Part shown: piece by piece, positions 1 to 12,134 of the stretch | Layout of the letters: every line of letters begins with the position of its first letter | Position numbering within the stretch: position 1 is the stretch's first letter | Program-made: the position numbers and the translations under genes | The notes under the pieces: model-generated | Told to the model about the DNA's origin: nothing | The model's input: only the letters and a program-made list of their open reading frames with translations | The model's database searches: none | Assembly: GCF_900090045.1 (NCBI RefSeq) | Contig: NC_041786.1 | Span: forward strand, 3,094,501 to 3,158,500 | DNA: 64,000 nt | Source: Plasmodium malariae | Taxonomy: Eukaryota; Apicomplexa; Aconoidasida; Haemosporida; Plasmodiidae | Direction of reading: 5' to 3'

Positions 1-45
1 TGGAAAAACAAATGGAAAAACAAATGGAAAAACAAATGGAAAAAA
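1..45. repeat. 13-bp tandem repeat cut by the window edge
   Basis: Three near-identical copies of a purine-rich unit of the form tggaaaaacaaa run from the first base, with a final degenerate copy. The array probably continues to the left of the window. Confidence 0.7.
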
Positions 46-517
46 AAGTATAAAAGCAAACTCGTCATAAAACTGAAACAGTCGTATGTGTAACTAATGG
101 TGCAGACAAACTACATAATAAAAAAATGGGTACATTTTTTAAAATAAAAAAAGCAAATATTATATGAAAATTCACACGATTCCATATTAAAATAATGTAT
201 GTAGGAAGGATTAAGAAAAACGCTATGCAAAAGGTACAAATATGCCCAGCAGGTGCCGTTGCACAAAAAAATGAATTAAAGAGGGACGACGACAACCCGT
301 GTAATTTGGCTTAAACGTGTTAAATTGAGTTAGCTCATATGTATATGAACACGAATGCATATACACACATATATAGAAGTATATGCGGTATATGCTTTGT
401 ACATTCGCGTAATGTATGAAAGAGGGAATCCGCGGAAAGCACAAGCGCTAAGCTAACCACTCTTAGAATTGCCGCTCTCATTTTTAGTCGCTTCTATTTA
501 TGGATAAAAAGAAATGA
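1..517. other. Left-edge non-coding sequence downstream of the M16 peptidase gene
   Basis: This stretch begins with a short tandem repeat (1-45) and then holds AT-rich sequence with no reading frame I can defend. The minus-strand frame over 223-444 is open, but it has no start context and no recognisable sequence. It most likely holds the 3' untranslated region of the minus-strand M16 gene, whose stop codon is at 518-520. Confidence 0.5.
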
Positions 518-3500
518 TCAAATTTTGTTAATATTTTTGTACATGACTTTCCACACATCTTCAGGGGAGGAAATTCCATAGGAGATGTGGTAACTTTGTG
601 TTTGATTAAATAGAACATATAAAACTAAAAGAATATCAATTTTTTCTATTTTATTTAATATTAGATTGTCTTTTAATAAAAATTTATTTCTATATTTGAG
701 AGGAAAGTCTTTTAACTGCATACCAGAAATTTTGTCAACAAAATATTTCAAGTCTTTATTTTTTTTATTTAAATAAGACAACTTTGCATTTTCAATTAAA
801 TAATCAGAAAAATTATAGAAATTTTTTGTAAAATCTTCAAAACATGATAAGACTTCTTTTTTTATTAATTGTAAATCTTTTGGATTTGTTTGAACCAGTA
901 GGGTGAAAAATCCTGTAAAATATTTCTCATAATTTAAAAATTCAAAGGACGAATCATATGTTAACTCTTTTTTTTCTCTCAAATAATGAAAAAATTTACT
1001 ATTTAAAATGTACTGAATAATATAAGATACGACATTAAAAAATAGTGGGTTTGTATATAATTTTCTTCTTTTCTTAAAAAATTCATTCAAGTTTTCTTCC
1101 GTATATTGCTTTATGTTTAAATGACCTTTAATTTTATCAAATTCTGTAGTAAGTGCTTTTTTTTCCTCTTCTTTTTTGCCATTTGTTTGGGGGAACTGGA
1201 AGAGCATTTTTTTTAAAAATTGTAATAAATAGAAAGAGATATGTATACCATTACTTAAAAAACCGAAATAGTTTGCACTTTTTCCTATTAATAAAAAAAC
1301 AGCATGTTCTTCCTTTTCATTTAAATAAACATATGTAATTTCCTTTGATTTTGCTTCAAAATTTTTTAAGGGGCACAATAAATTGTACTCGTACCGTAAG
1401 TCGTTCTCCTCATCACTACTGATAGGTAATGTAATGCAGTTACTCGTTCTGTAGTTTTTACTTGTAAAATTTTCATCAGTCTCTACATCTATTGTAGCAT
1501 TAGTTCTTATATGTTCACGCGTATCTGTGCTGATCCCCTTTTCGGTGTTTATTTTTTTTCCCCCTTGTAAAGTACCTAGAAAATGTAAAATGTAGTAATG
1601 AATAAAAGGAGAAATATCCCCTACAATGGTTATCTCAAATAGCGATAAGTCTCTAAACAATTCCCTTAGCTTATGCTGAACAGTTTCTAGGCTTATATTT
1701 TCTGTCTCTTTTAGATTAAAATTTTGATAACCAATTGCCCCATCGGATAGGTATGAAATCGTTTGTCCCAGCAAAAAAGACTGCACATGGGGGAGGGGAA
1801 AAAAAAAAAAAAAATTGAAAAAAAAAAACAAATGGAATAAAAAAAAACAAATGGAATAAAAAAATGTATTAATGTGGAAATAAATATTCTCCTGCACACA
1901 TATACATGCATAATTAAATGTATTTGTTGGAAAAACAAATTTACATTTGCACATGAAGAACGCACTCATGAATAAAAACCAAACGAAGTATATACATCCC
2001 TGAGAAAGGGATCTCACTCGCGGTTTGATCAAACAGTTGAGCATTACCTGGAGGTTGTTTTTATACTCAAAGAAATCCTTCTTTAACTTGTCAACGACTC
2101 TTAGTAGAGCAGACTGTTCTACCTTTGTTTGCAATAAGATATTGTTTAGAATAGAAAAGGCAGAGTTAATATTTTCATATTTATTGTATGTACAGATATC
2201 AATAAAGAAGTACTCATCATTTAGGTCAATGTAAATATTTATACTTCTATTACTGCAGTGTATTTCTACATGTTCTCTACCAACGTTTTCGATTTCACCT
2301 CCTTCAAATAAACAAATAACAGAAAATAACAAAAGGAAGACATTATATTTTTTCGTTTTCAATATATCCATATGTGGTATAATTAACCTCAAGTAAATAT
2401 ATTTTTTATCTATGTTTGTTTTAAATAAATTTACTTTTATTCCATTCATTAATTCGTAATTTTCTACTTGCTTTTGACCTTTATTTGATAAAATGTACTT
2501 TTTTAAGTTCAATATATTCCCATTATCTTTGATATTTTTATCTTGCACACTTTGCATTTTTTCGTAGTTTCCTTGTTTTACTGATTGTTCTTTAGTATCT
2601 TTTCCATTTTGTTTACACATTTCATGCATTTCGTACATATGATAAGTTTCTTCCTTTTTTAAGTAGTCCCACTTAACGTCATTCTTTTTTTGTACCTCTG
2701 TGTTAGTCTCTTCGATATGGTTTTTGTCTATTTCTACGTTGTAGCATATTTTAAACAAGGCGAAATTTGGTACTGTATTCAAATTTTGCAATGGACATAT
2801 GTGCTCGTAGTCCTTTTTTATTTTATTAATTTTATTTAGAATATAATTGAAAACGCTTATTTTTGTGCTAGTCGTACGGGGTTGTACATATTTTGCTATT
2901 CGTAATTTTTTGGTAATGTTTTCATATATATACTGAGGAGATAACAATTTACTTTGAATGTTTAGAGACAAATTTGGAATTTGTTCCTTTGAATATATGT
3001 TATCGAAAAATAATTTTTTAATATCTTTTTTGTTATACGTATCAAAATGGTTATAAGGAACGTGTATAATAATACAGTTAGGCTTAAAATTTGTACCTTC
3101 ACTGAATATATTAAATATATATTCAAAATACTGTTTAGCATATACATTTATTTCTTCTATTTTTAGATTATCGAATATTTTTTTTTTAATTTTCTTTTCT
3201 CTTTTTTCATTAATATAGACATGCTTACAAGAATTGTAATCTATAATTTTTTGAATTTCATCTGTGTACGTTTCATTAATCTTTGTATCTAAAATATATT
3301 CTTCATCTTCATTTTTCTCAGGATGTATCAGCTTCATATTTTTGGTTGTACCATGTTTATTAGCTTCCTCTTCTTCATCACATTCGATTTCATTGATTTT
3401 ATAATTTCGCAACTCATCATTACTTAAGCCATACATTCTTAGGCTTTTTATAAAAGTATAAAAAGCGTTTATTGTTTTTTCAAAAGATTTTATAGTGGTT

Positions 3501-5570
3501 TTTATTTCTATAGTTCGTATCGTAGCTCCTTCATTTATATTTGTATATTCATTAATATCTATACTATTAAATAAATCATTTCGGTGTATATTAAATCGAA
3601 ATGATAAACAATAAAAAATGATATCTTTCATTATAGATATTTTATAATCCTCCAATGTCGTAATACTTTTTATTTCTTCTTTTAGCAAAATGTTTATATT
3701 TACATTGTTTAACGAATATTTAAATATCCTCACATCAGTTGTAATATTTTTTATATCTCTTCTATTTAGCGTTTTTTCTTCTTCTAAATTTACAGCATAT
3801 TTATCCTCCAGGTAGGATCTAAATTGTAATTCACTCATAATTTCGTTTTGATTTTTTTTTTTTAGTTCTTTAAGCTTTTCGCTATCAATAATATTGTCAT
3901 CTATATATTCATTATTCCTTTCATCTACTACACTAGTACAACTATCGTCATTTCTTTCAGGAGAATATCCATTCGCTTCATATCCCTTTGAAGAATTGCT
4001 ACCAAATGCGTGCACAACTGCTGGGAGGTTCTTATTTCTCGACTTCAATGTATTTTCGTTTAAAATATTTAAATATGCCGTTTCATCCCTTGTTAAATCC
4101 TTACCTTTTATATTTTCAAATTTTTTATTTATTAACTTTTGAGCAATATCCACATTTATATCTCCATATACAAATAAGTTTACATTTTCTGGTCTAAAGA
4201 ACAAATCGAAATATTGCTTTATGTCTTTTTCGTCGTACCGCTTTAGTAGCTCCAGTTTTCCTATGGGCAGTCTGTGACTTAGTCTGCAGGATGAATGAAG
4301 CGAATGGGTGAGGTGAAGGGGAAAAACGAAGATAATGAAAAATTAATATATAGCTCGGTCTAGTGTGATAAATTGGAAAAGGTGGCACTGTGGCCATACA
4401 AAATACATGAACAGAACAGAGTGCACGGAGAAAAAAAAAAAAGTAATGAAATAGAAAAATTCCTATCCCTTTTCATATAAGATAAGTGCACGTACCTATT
4501 TTCCTTGTGCAATGTTTTTATGATATCGGAGTTCATTTTGTATTCTACAGTATTAATAATGCTGTACTCTGAAAAAATCGCCTTCTTTTCTTTTATGATT
4601 CTTTCTTTGTTAAACTGTGTTTCCCCTTTTAGGACTTCTATCATTGTTTCAATACATTGTGATAGAATTGTGTGTTTGTAGTTAAACTCATCAACACTAT
4701 AAATATCAAAATTTTCAATCTCCTCTTCATTTATATTTTTTATAAAACCATCATGTGCAAAGTTACTGAAGCTGTTTTCTTTGTATATCTCGTTGTTCAG
4801 ACTTATACTTATGTAAAAAACCACATGATGAAAATCTGTGTAAGCATTCGTTCTGATGTTTTTGTCTATAATATTTTTCCTATTTCTGTGGAGAACATTA
4901 CAACGGTGCATAAAGGAAATGTATAACAGGATAATGACAAATTGATGCAAAAAAATGAAATAGGGGTGCTCATATATGAAGAGAGGATACCCGCAATAGT
5001 ATTTACGTACGAAGGGGTATTACATAGGGATAAGTACTACATAGGAATAGGTATTACATAGGAATAGGTACTACATAGAGATAGGTACTACATAGAGATA
5101 GGTACTACATAGAGATAGGTACTACATAGAGATAGGTACTACATAGAGATAGGTACTACATAGACAGAGGCATTACATACATAGATATATATCAAACGAA
5201 GTGAAATTACAAACATACATACATAGGAGTACACGCATCTGCCTATCAATAGACTCGTGTTGCTTTACTTTGAACCCATATAGGATACATGCTCGCACAA
5301 GTGACTGATCCCTTGCTGGTTTTTCTTTTCGTTAATACTACCTGTGTTTACTTCCATGTACACATGTAGCTCTTCATAATTGTAGTCAATTGGGTTAGTG
5401 CAACTTTTATATTCTTCGGAAATTTTATTTGATGGTAGTATTATATGATTTTCATTATGAAGAATGTATCTTTTTCTTTTTGTGTTCTTTCTTTTTTTGT
5501 ATATTATACTGGTCAGCCGGTTTGGCAATTCGTACCTTATCAAGTCCTCATCTTCATGTAGTTCGCCCAT
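518..5570 (-). CDS. M16 metallopeptidase, stromal processing peptidase-like (putative)
   Basis: M16 (pitrilysin/insulinase) zinc endopeptidase. In plants and apicomplexans the closest relatives cut transit peptides in the plastid stroma, so the apicoplast is the likely site of action; that is inference from the family and position. Four exons fit by phase: 5269-5570, 4496-4885, 2048-4283 and 518-1780, giving about 1,396 residues. The inverted zinc motif HLCEH is near residue 94, followed by MGSK and then the family block TNAYTDFHH just after the first intron. The M16 block RLPIGKLELLKRYD spans the start of exon 3. The intron 1781-2047 is in frame and free of stops, so an uncorrected translation would include it. 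An AG lies directly before the ATG at 5570, so this start may be an internal exon edge; a signal-peptide-like exon lies upstream at 5847-5903. Long, poorly conserved charged segments separate the M16 domains. Family confidence is high; the stromal assignment is moderate. Confidence 0.85.
5030..5170. repeat. 17-bp minisatellite inside intron 1 of the M16 gene
   Basis: Tandem copies of a 17-bp unit (ataggtactacatagag) lie within the 383-bp intron 4886-5268. The first copies are diverged (ggaatag instead of gagatag) and the later ones are nearly perfect. Confidence 0.8.
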
Positions 5571-5846
5571 CTACAAAATGGATAAAAGGGGCACAAGGAA
5601 AAAAGGGACATACATGTATACGTGCATAAACATGTATATATGTACATATATTAATACGCACGCACAATTATAACCAAATGTATATATTCTTTAATTTCCA
5701 TTTGCCCCAATCCATTTGTAGTATCACGCACACATATGTTCATATACACACACACCCACATATATATATGTGGGTGTATTTACTGTACGTGCAATTTTTA
5801 TTTTTTTTATCTATTTCAAAATTATTTAACTATTTTCTAGATTAAC

Positions 5847-5903
5847 ACAAATGAATAACATTAAAGGACAAAATGTTGAAACAGAAATGGGAAAAAATAG
5901 CAT
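5847..5903 (-). other. Candidate signal-peptide leader exon for the M16 gene
   Basis: On the minus strand an ATG at 5903 opens a 19-codon hydrophobic segment beginning MLFFPISVSTFC. It is followed by a possible GT donor at 5846-5845. Splicing to the AG immediately before the ATG at 5570 keeps phase 0. A secretory leader is what an apicoplast protein needs. The donor (GTTAAT) is weak, and the model rests on phase agreement and composition only. Confidence 0.35.
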
Positions 5904-6157
5904 AAATAAATAAAAAAATAAAAAAAATTAAGAGACAAAAGTAGCATTTCTATAAGTATATTTTATCATGTGTGCACAATTTCATATGCGCAATATTTAA
6001 TGCCGACAAAAACTGTTTGTCCTCTCAAAGTAACTATTGTAAACTAATAACAAAATTGAAGTGCGTCAAAAGAAGAAAAACGAATATTGAATATGCTCAA
6101 CTCTAAAATTAGCAATGTCTTAACTCTTCATTATTTATACATTTAAAAGAATTCTCA

Positions 6158-8661
6158 TTATAATGACAGTTCAATATTAAAATTGATATTCGAATTATCA
6201 TCTATATTGATGTTTTTTTCATATAAATTTTTCATATATAGACAAAACTGCTTAGCAAAATAGGTAATGATAATATTTGCCCCAGCTCTTAAATAGCTTT
6301 TGAATAGCTCCGTCAGAAGTTCATTTTCATAATTTATATCTTCATTCAAATACTTTACATAATTCTTAATCATCATATATTCACCAGAAACATTATACAC
6401 TGCTATAGGGACATTCGTCTTTTCTCTTAATCTATTTTTTATACTGCTTATGATGTCTAAATAAAACATGGACGGTTTGACCATTATTATATCAGCTCCT
6501 TCTTCAATATCTGCAAAAAGGGAAGACGGAAAATTAAAATATTGCCATTATTATGGTTTATGTGTTCATATGGGGGTATAAATGAAAATATATATGAGGG
6601 TACACATAATATTACATATACTGGTGTAACCAGGCACATGCCCCTAAAGGGAAGTAAGTTTAAGTATGCACGAATGTGTATATATATATATATAAAATCA
6701 TTTTGCACATTACGCCTTTCCACGTTGTTAAGGTCTATGTAGTTGTTAAAGTCGTGCTGATATGACTGCTTATTTTTAACAAGATTTTTGGATATATTTG
6801 AACTTAATATGGATCTGAAAGGTTTGTACATACATGAAGAATATTTGCATGTATATGATAGAATTAAAATATTCTTGAAATTATAGAAATCCAAGTTTTT
6901 TCTAATTTTCTCAATTCTGTTGTCCATTGAATCACTTGGACACACAACATCTGCCCCACTTTTAGCTAAACATAGAGACTAAGGGGTGGGGAAAAAAAAA
7001 AAAAAAAGGAAAAAAAGGGTAGGAAAGCGTATATGGTAAGTGTACCTGTATGTGTATATGCGTATGTATGTGCACATATGTACGCACGTGCACATGTATA
7101 TGTATGCCTAAATGTATAAATGTGTGTATACGTAGATGAATGTGCAGAACAATTCAGAGTGGAAAATAAAAGCGACGTATGGAGGGACAGATAAGGATAC
7201 TCATTTAATTATATTACCTGTTTCACTAGCGTGTGGACACTAATATCATTGAGAATTTCTCTTTTTTTTTCGTCATATATTCCATCATGGCCATAGATGT
7301 TATATGGATCTAGAGCTACATCTGTATAAATTACGATATCATTTAAAAATTTTTCTTTTATTTTATTTATAGCTTTACAGTAGTAGCTGTTCTCGTTATA
7401 ACTTTCTTCACAATATACAGATTTTTTTTTTTCTTTTACAACTGGAAAAAACATAAAATGGTGAATATTTAATTTTAGACATTCTTCGATTTCTTTCACT
7501 ATCCCTTTGAAGTTGTATGTATATATATTATCCAATTTTGTTTCTTTCTTTTCAATCTCCTAGGGAATTGAGAACGTGAAAAAGTTTATGTACGTATTAG
7601 ATAAGCATACATGTATGTACATGTACGCATGTGTGTGTACATACATATGCAGAGCAAGTAGGTTTTAAGTCTAAATACCTCTTCATGAATGAACATAGGG
7701 TAAATGAAATTTGTCGCCTTTATATTGGTGTTATTGTATAAAGAAAGTAAGTGTTTATTTCTTTTTATTCTTCTTCCTCTTCTATTTGTTTCTATATATA
7801 TATTATTGTTTATGTCTTTAGAAAAGTCTTTGAGGTTGCATTCATTTGCGATGCTTTCGTTATACAAATCTTCGGTGGATGTTTCATCCATTTCATTTAA
7901 ATTACACAAGTGCTAATTTTTGACGTTTTGAATTTGAAGGTAAAAATGCGTTTGAGAGGAAAGAAATTCGAAATGTACTTAATAATGGGTCGTTTCGTAG
8001 CACATATCATATGCAACATATGAGTTTTATTCTTTTTGCTTTTTTATTTTGCGTATTTTACTTTGCGTATTTGATTTTGCATATTTTACTTTGTGCAATT
8101 TATATTTCGTTTTTCGCCTTTTCCCTTTTCATACTGTTATTTTATTAAAAGCATAGTTACAACAACGGGGATAGAAATAAACACCAACATGAAAACCCAC
8201 TAAACAAATGCTGATGCTAAATATCCATTCAGACGTGTATATGTAGTTATATATATATATATGTATATGCATGTATGTATATATGTACAAATGCACATAA
8301 ATATTATTACATATTTTTCATCAGTATTTTTCTTTTTAATATTAGTATTTGCTAAATTCCAATTAACTTGTGCATTTTCTATATTTTTCTTAGTACATCA
8401 TTGTTCTGTGGGTTATTCCATCTTCTGAAGGGCGACTTGGTACTCTACATAAAAGTATTAAAATTCGGTGAAAGCATGATTCCATGAATATACATATACA
8501 CACATACACATACAAATGCACATATATACTTATGCGTGTGTTACTTTCGTCGACTTGGGGGAATACAGGATGTAAGCTTTTTTCCTTAAGTTGCTATTAA
8601 GACAGCACACTAAATTTAGTATAAATGAATAAAATAAAAATATTCCATTCGTTTTTATCAT
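6158..8661 (-). CDS. hemB: Delta-aminolevulinic acid dehydratase (porphobilinogen synthase)
   Basis: Condenses two 5-aminolevulinate molecules to porphobilinogen, the second step of haem synthesis after ALA formation; in Plasmodium it is an apicoplast enzyme. Six exons fit with matching phases: 8545-8661, 8397-8444, 7679-7912, 7218-7559, 6714-6978 and 6158-6510, giving about 452 residues. Exon 1 encodes a hydrophobic signal-like start (MIKTNGIFLFYSFILN) and then a basic stretch; exon 2 adds PFRRWNNPQ. Together they form a bipartite apicoplast leader. The active-site lysines are in SYTCKYSS (about residue 292) and IMVKPS (about 347). The metal-binding loop reads DVALDPYNIYGHDG, with aspartates where zinc enzymes have cysteines, so this is the plant-type, magnesium-dependent form. 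The weakest junction is 6714/6510 (VER to IEEGAD), which is a few residues shorter than in bacterial enzymes; a missed micro-exon is possible. The M16 peptidase follows on the same strand. Confidence 0.93.
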
Positions 8662-10277
8662 TTTCGCATATTTTCAAAATGTTCTAAAATTGAAATAAAC
8701 ATCTGAGGTTATATTTAAATGTGCTTTCATATTTATTTGTATATCTTATTATAGATATATATGAATAAATTTGTTAAAGATTATATGTCTATAAAATGAC
8801 CAGTTCATATTTGTATAATTTTTATTTTATTCTATTTTATGTTACACTGTATTATATTACATTATATTGTATTATTTTTTTAATATTTGTATCCCTGTTC
8901 TTATAAGTTTATAAATTTACTGAACAGTAAGAACTCTTTTACATTTTAAAGTTGTCAGAAACAGTCATAATAAAAGCAAAGAACAAAACTTATAACAGCC
9001 GTAGCTGTTTGAACATAATTGAATATTTCAGTATAAATTATATTTTTAATTATATAGTACTGCTCATTTTTATTCTCGTTATATATGAAAAGTAAAATTT
9101 AACATATCACATAGGATAAATTTAAAAATTTTATTTTATTATTTTATTTTTCTTGCGCTTCCTCTCTTTCCCACAGAAAAAAAAAAACACTGTTTTAAAT
9201 GTGAGGTAAGAAATTAGGATTCAATTAATTGTAACAGTTAATTTAAAAAATTGGCGTAATGTAGAAATCGTAAAGAATAAATTTATTGAAGAAAAAGTAT
9301 GTTTCAGTGAAATTCATACAAAATAGATTCTCATTTTCAATACGTATGCTGAAAAAACACATAGAGAAAAAAAAGAAGATCTACATATATATGCACTCAT
9401 GTAGGAAAAAAAAAAAAAAAAGGAATACGTGTATTTACGAAGCAGTTAATTCATAAAAGTCCGTTTATAAATAAAAAAAGAAAAAAAATATGCAGTGTAA
9501 GCACGTTAATGAAAATGAAAATTAGGCGAAATGAGCAGAACATGAAATATAGTTATGAATAAAATTTCATACATATATATATATATATATAAATTTATAT
9601 ACACGTATAGAAGTCACATGAAAACTAAAATGTGATATGTGAAGCTTTAAGCCATTTCCTTCACCCCCCCCATTTTCTTAATGAATAAGTATAACTTGTG
9701 GGAGAACGATAGGAAAAAATTGAAATTATCCCTTTGATTATATGAATGTGTGTTCTTATTGTATCTTCAACAAATTAAACTTCAGAAATATATTTTTTTG
9801 TAAATGCTTTGAGAGTTTGTTGAATATAAAATATAATTCTTATAAAGGTAATATGTCTCAATTTTTTAAAAGGCATATATATATATAAATTTTAATAGTA
9901 CCTATAAAATAAAGTGTGATTACTATTTTATTTTATTTCATTTTTTTTGTTTGTACAACAATGGGGATGACCCTTTTTATGAACAATTATTGATAGACAT
10001 TTTTCCAAATTGTGTGCGCATAAAAAACTTAATACTTGGCAGATTACTATTTATAATTACATAAAGTTGTTATTTAATAATAGAATAAATAATTGTGAAA
10101 TAATATGTTTTATAATTCATGAATAGGGATATGAAGAAAAGTAAAAAAAAAAAAATATTTTTTAAAAAAATAAATACTATTCGTATAATATATTTTTAAA
10201 ACTAAACATTTTGGCTTTTTTAAAAAAAAAAAAAAAAAAAATTAAGAAAAAAAGAAAGTCAAAGAAAGTTATGAATT

Positions 10278-10308
<31 letters not shown>

Positions 10309-10614
10309 TATTTTAATGACATCATATAGAAAATTAATAACCTTTTTGAATTTTTCGTTTTTAAGATACATTTTTGCAGCACAGAATGTTATACTTTTTT
10401 ACTGCTTGAACTTATAAATGTCTCAAATGAAAAAAGAGAAGAAAAAAAAAAAAAACATGTGAAATATGGTGGAAGCTATTTACACATAGCAATATAAAAA
10501 GAAAGTGATACATAATACATAATAATTTCATATTATAAATTTCCTTTCTTTTTGAACATATAGTATTTATGTCATATGACAATTTTATAAAAAAATAGAC
10601 AAATTTTGAATTTT

Positions 10615-10790
10615 GAACTTATAATTTTGAATTTTGTAGTTATAATTCTGAATTTTATACATAAAATTTTGAATTCTGAACTTACAATTTTGAATTTTGT
10701 AGTTATAATTCTGAATTTTATACTTAAAATTTTGAATTCTGAACTTTCTTTTTTGAATTTTGAATTTATAGTTATGAATTTTTTTTTCTG
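10615..10790. repeat. 63-bp tandem repeat (two full copies plus a partial one)
   Basis: Copies start near 10615, 10678 and 10741 with an exact spacing of 63 bp. The first two copies differ at only a few bases and the third degenerates after about 20. Each unit is itself built from the shorter element aattttgaatttt, and because 63 is a multiple of three the array stays open in one frame. Confidence 0.8.
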
Positions 10791-11575
10791 TTATTTTGGA
10801 ACATTATTATGCTAGCGTGTTATATATGTTTTTAAATCTCCAACTTTGTTTTTTATTAATATTTACATTCATATATATCCTTGCATACTTATATTCGCGC
10901 CTGCATACATACTTGAACAATATACACATTTTTTTTGCGCACATTTTTTTGAGGAAATACTTAAAAGTTCAATATTTGTTCATGTGATATTCATGAAGAT
11001 TAGGTTGCATTAAGGAGACATTTTCTTATGAATGATATACTTTTACGTTTATATGTTTTTTAATCATTAAAGAAATTTTTTTTTTAAATGGAAAATTGTT
11101 ATATGATCATTTAATTTCTATAATAACTAATGGTATATAAAAATATTCATTAAATGTAAGAAGAGAAGATTTTATCTATATGAATGTCTAAATAGGATGT
11201 GAAATTTAATAACCTGTTTAATTTGGCGTATACTATATGACAATTAAATTATAAAATTGCTTAATCTCCTCTTAATTTTGTATTTTCATGTTTCACTTTT
11301 GCATGCACCCGAAAAAAAAAAAAAAAAAATACAGATTATTAAAGGAATATAAAAATAGAATAAAAATATTTTTGTTACGAATTGTACAAGAATTTCTTTT
11401 TTGCCTCTTTCTTTTTATTTTTACGTTTTTAATTTGAATATCACTAAAATTTAGTAAAATTTTTTTAAGGTTACATCCGAACTTTTTAATTTGTTCGTAT
11501 TTACAGACATACATGAATAAATAAACATACACCACTAATAACGCGCATATAAGTATAATCAAGTAAACATACGTA

Positions 11576-11855
11576 CGTAAACATACGCAGATAAACATAC
11601 ATATATGAACATATGCAGATTAACAGACGAACATAAACATACTCAGATAAACATACTCAGATAAACATACTCAGATAAACATACGCAGATAAACAGACGA
11701 ACATAAACATACGCAGATAAACAGACGAATATAAACATACGCAGATAAACAAACGAATATAAACATACGCAGATAAACAGACGAATATAAACATACGCAG
11801 CTAAACAAACGAATATAAACATACGCAGCTAAACAGACGAACATAAACATACGAA
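11576..11855. repeat. 28-bp minisatellite upstream of the kleisin gene
   Basis: Imperfect tandem copies are built from the elements aacatacgcagataaa and cagacgaatataa, with a shorter higher-frequency form (aacatactcagat) in the left part. The array ends about 280 bp before the kleisin start codon. Confidence 0.8.
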
Positions 11856-12134
11856 TATCTGTTTCTCTGCACGCTATTTCTTATATCATTTGGCCATATT
11901 TTATTCCATTTTACATATTAGCGGACGCAATTTTTTTTTTTCTTTTTTTCTTTTTTTATTTTTTTCACCTGTTTTTTTAATTTAAAATTTTTTTTTGAAG
12001 TTTTAAATAAGCATTGAAATATAATATTTTTAAAAAGTACTTTTGTTGATGTGTTGAATTTGCATGAAAATAAATAAAAGAGCAAAATTTTAAAGAAACC
12101 AGAAATTTTTTTAAATAAGCATTTGTACAAAATA

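Larger units (their letters stand above)
8662..12134. promoter_or_regulatory. Divergent intergenic region between hemB and the kleisin gene
   Basis: About 3.5 kb with no supportable gene. It holds the 5' regions of two genes pointing away from each other, many poly(dA)/poly(dT) tracts (for example near 9410, 10220, 10290 and 11310), a 63-bp tandem repeat at 10615-10790 and a 28-bp minisatellite at 11576-11855. No specific promoter motif can be defended by eye. Confidence 0.6.

Noticed and set aside
1781..2047. Continuous coding through the hydrophobic Phe-rich stretch of the M16 protein
   Set aside because: The stretch is bounded by GTAATG and tgtgcag, is T-rich and interrupts the M16 domain; it is an in-frame intron.
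8662..12134. Centromere
   Set aside because: Plasmodium centromeres are extremely AT-rich, repeat-bearing blocks of a few kb. This region has ordinary intergenic composition with G+C-containing minisatellites, and the syntenic block is not, as far as I recall, at a centromere.
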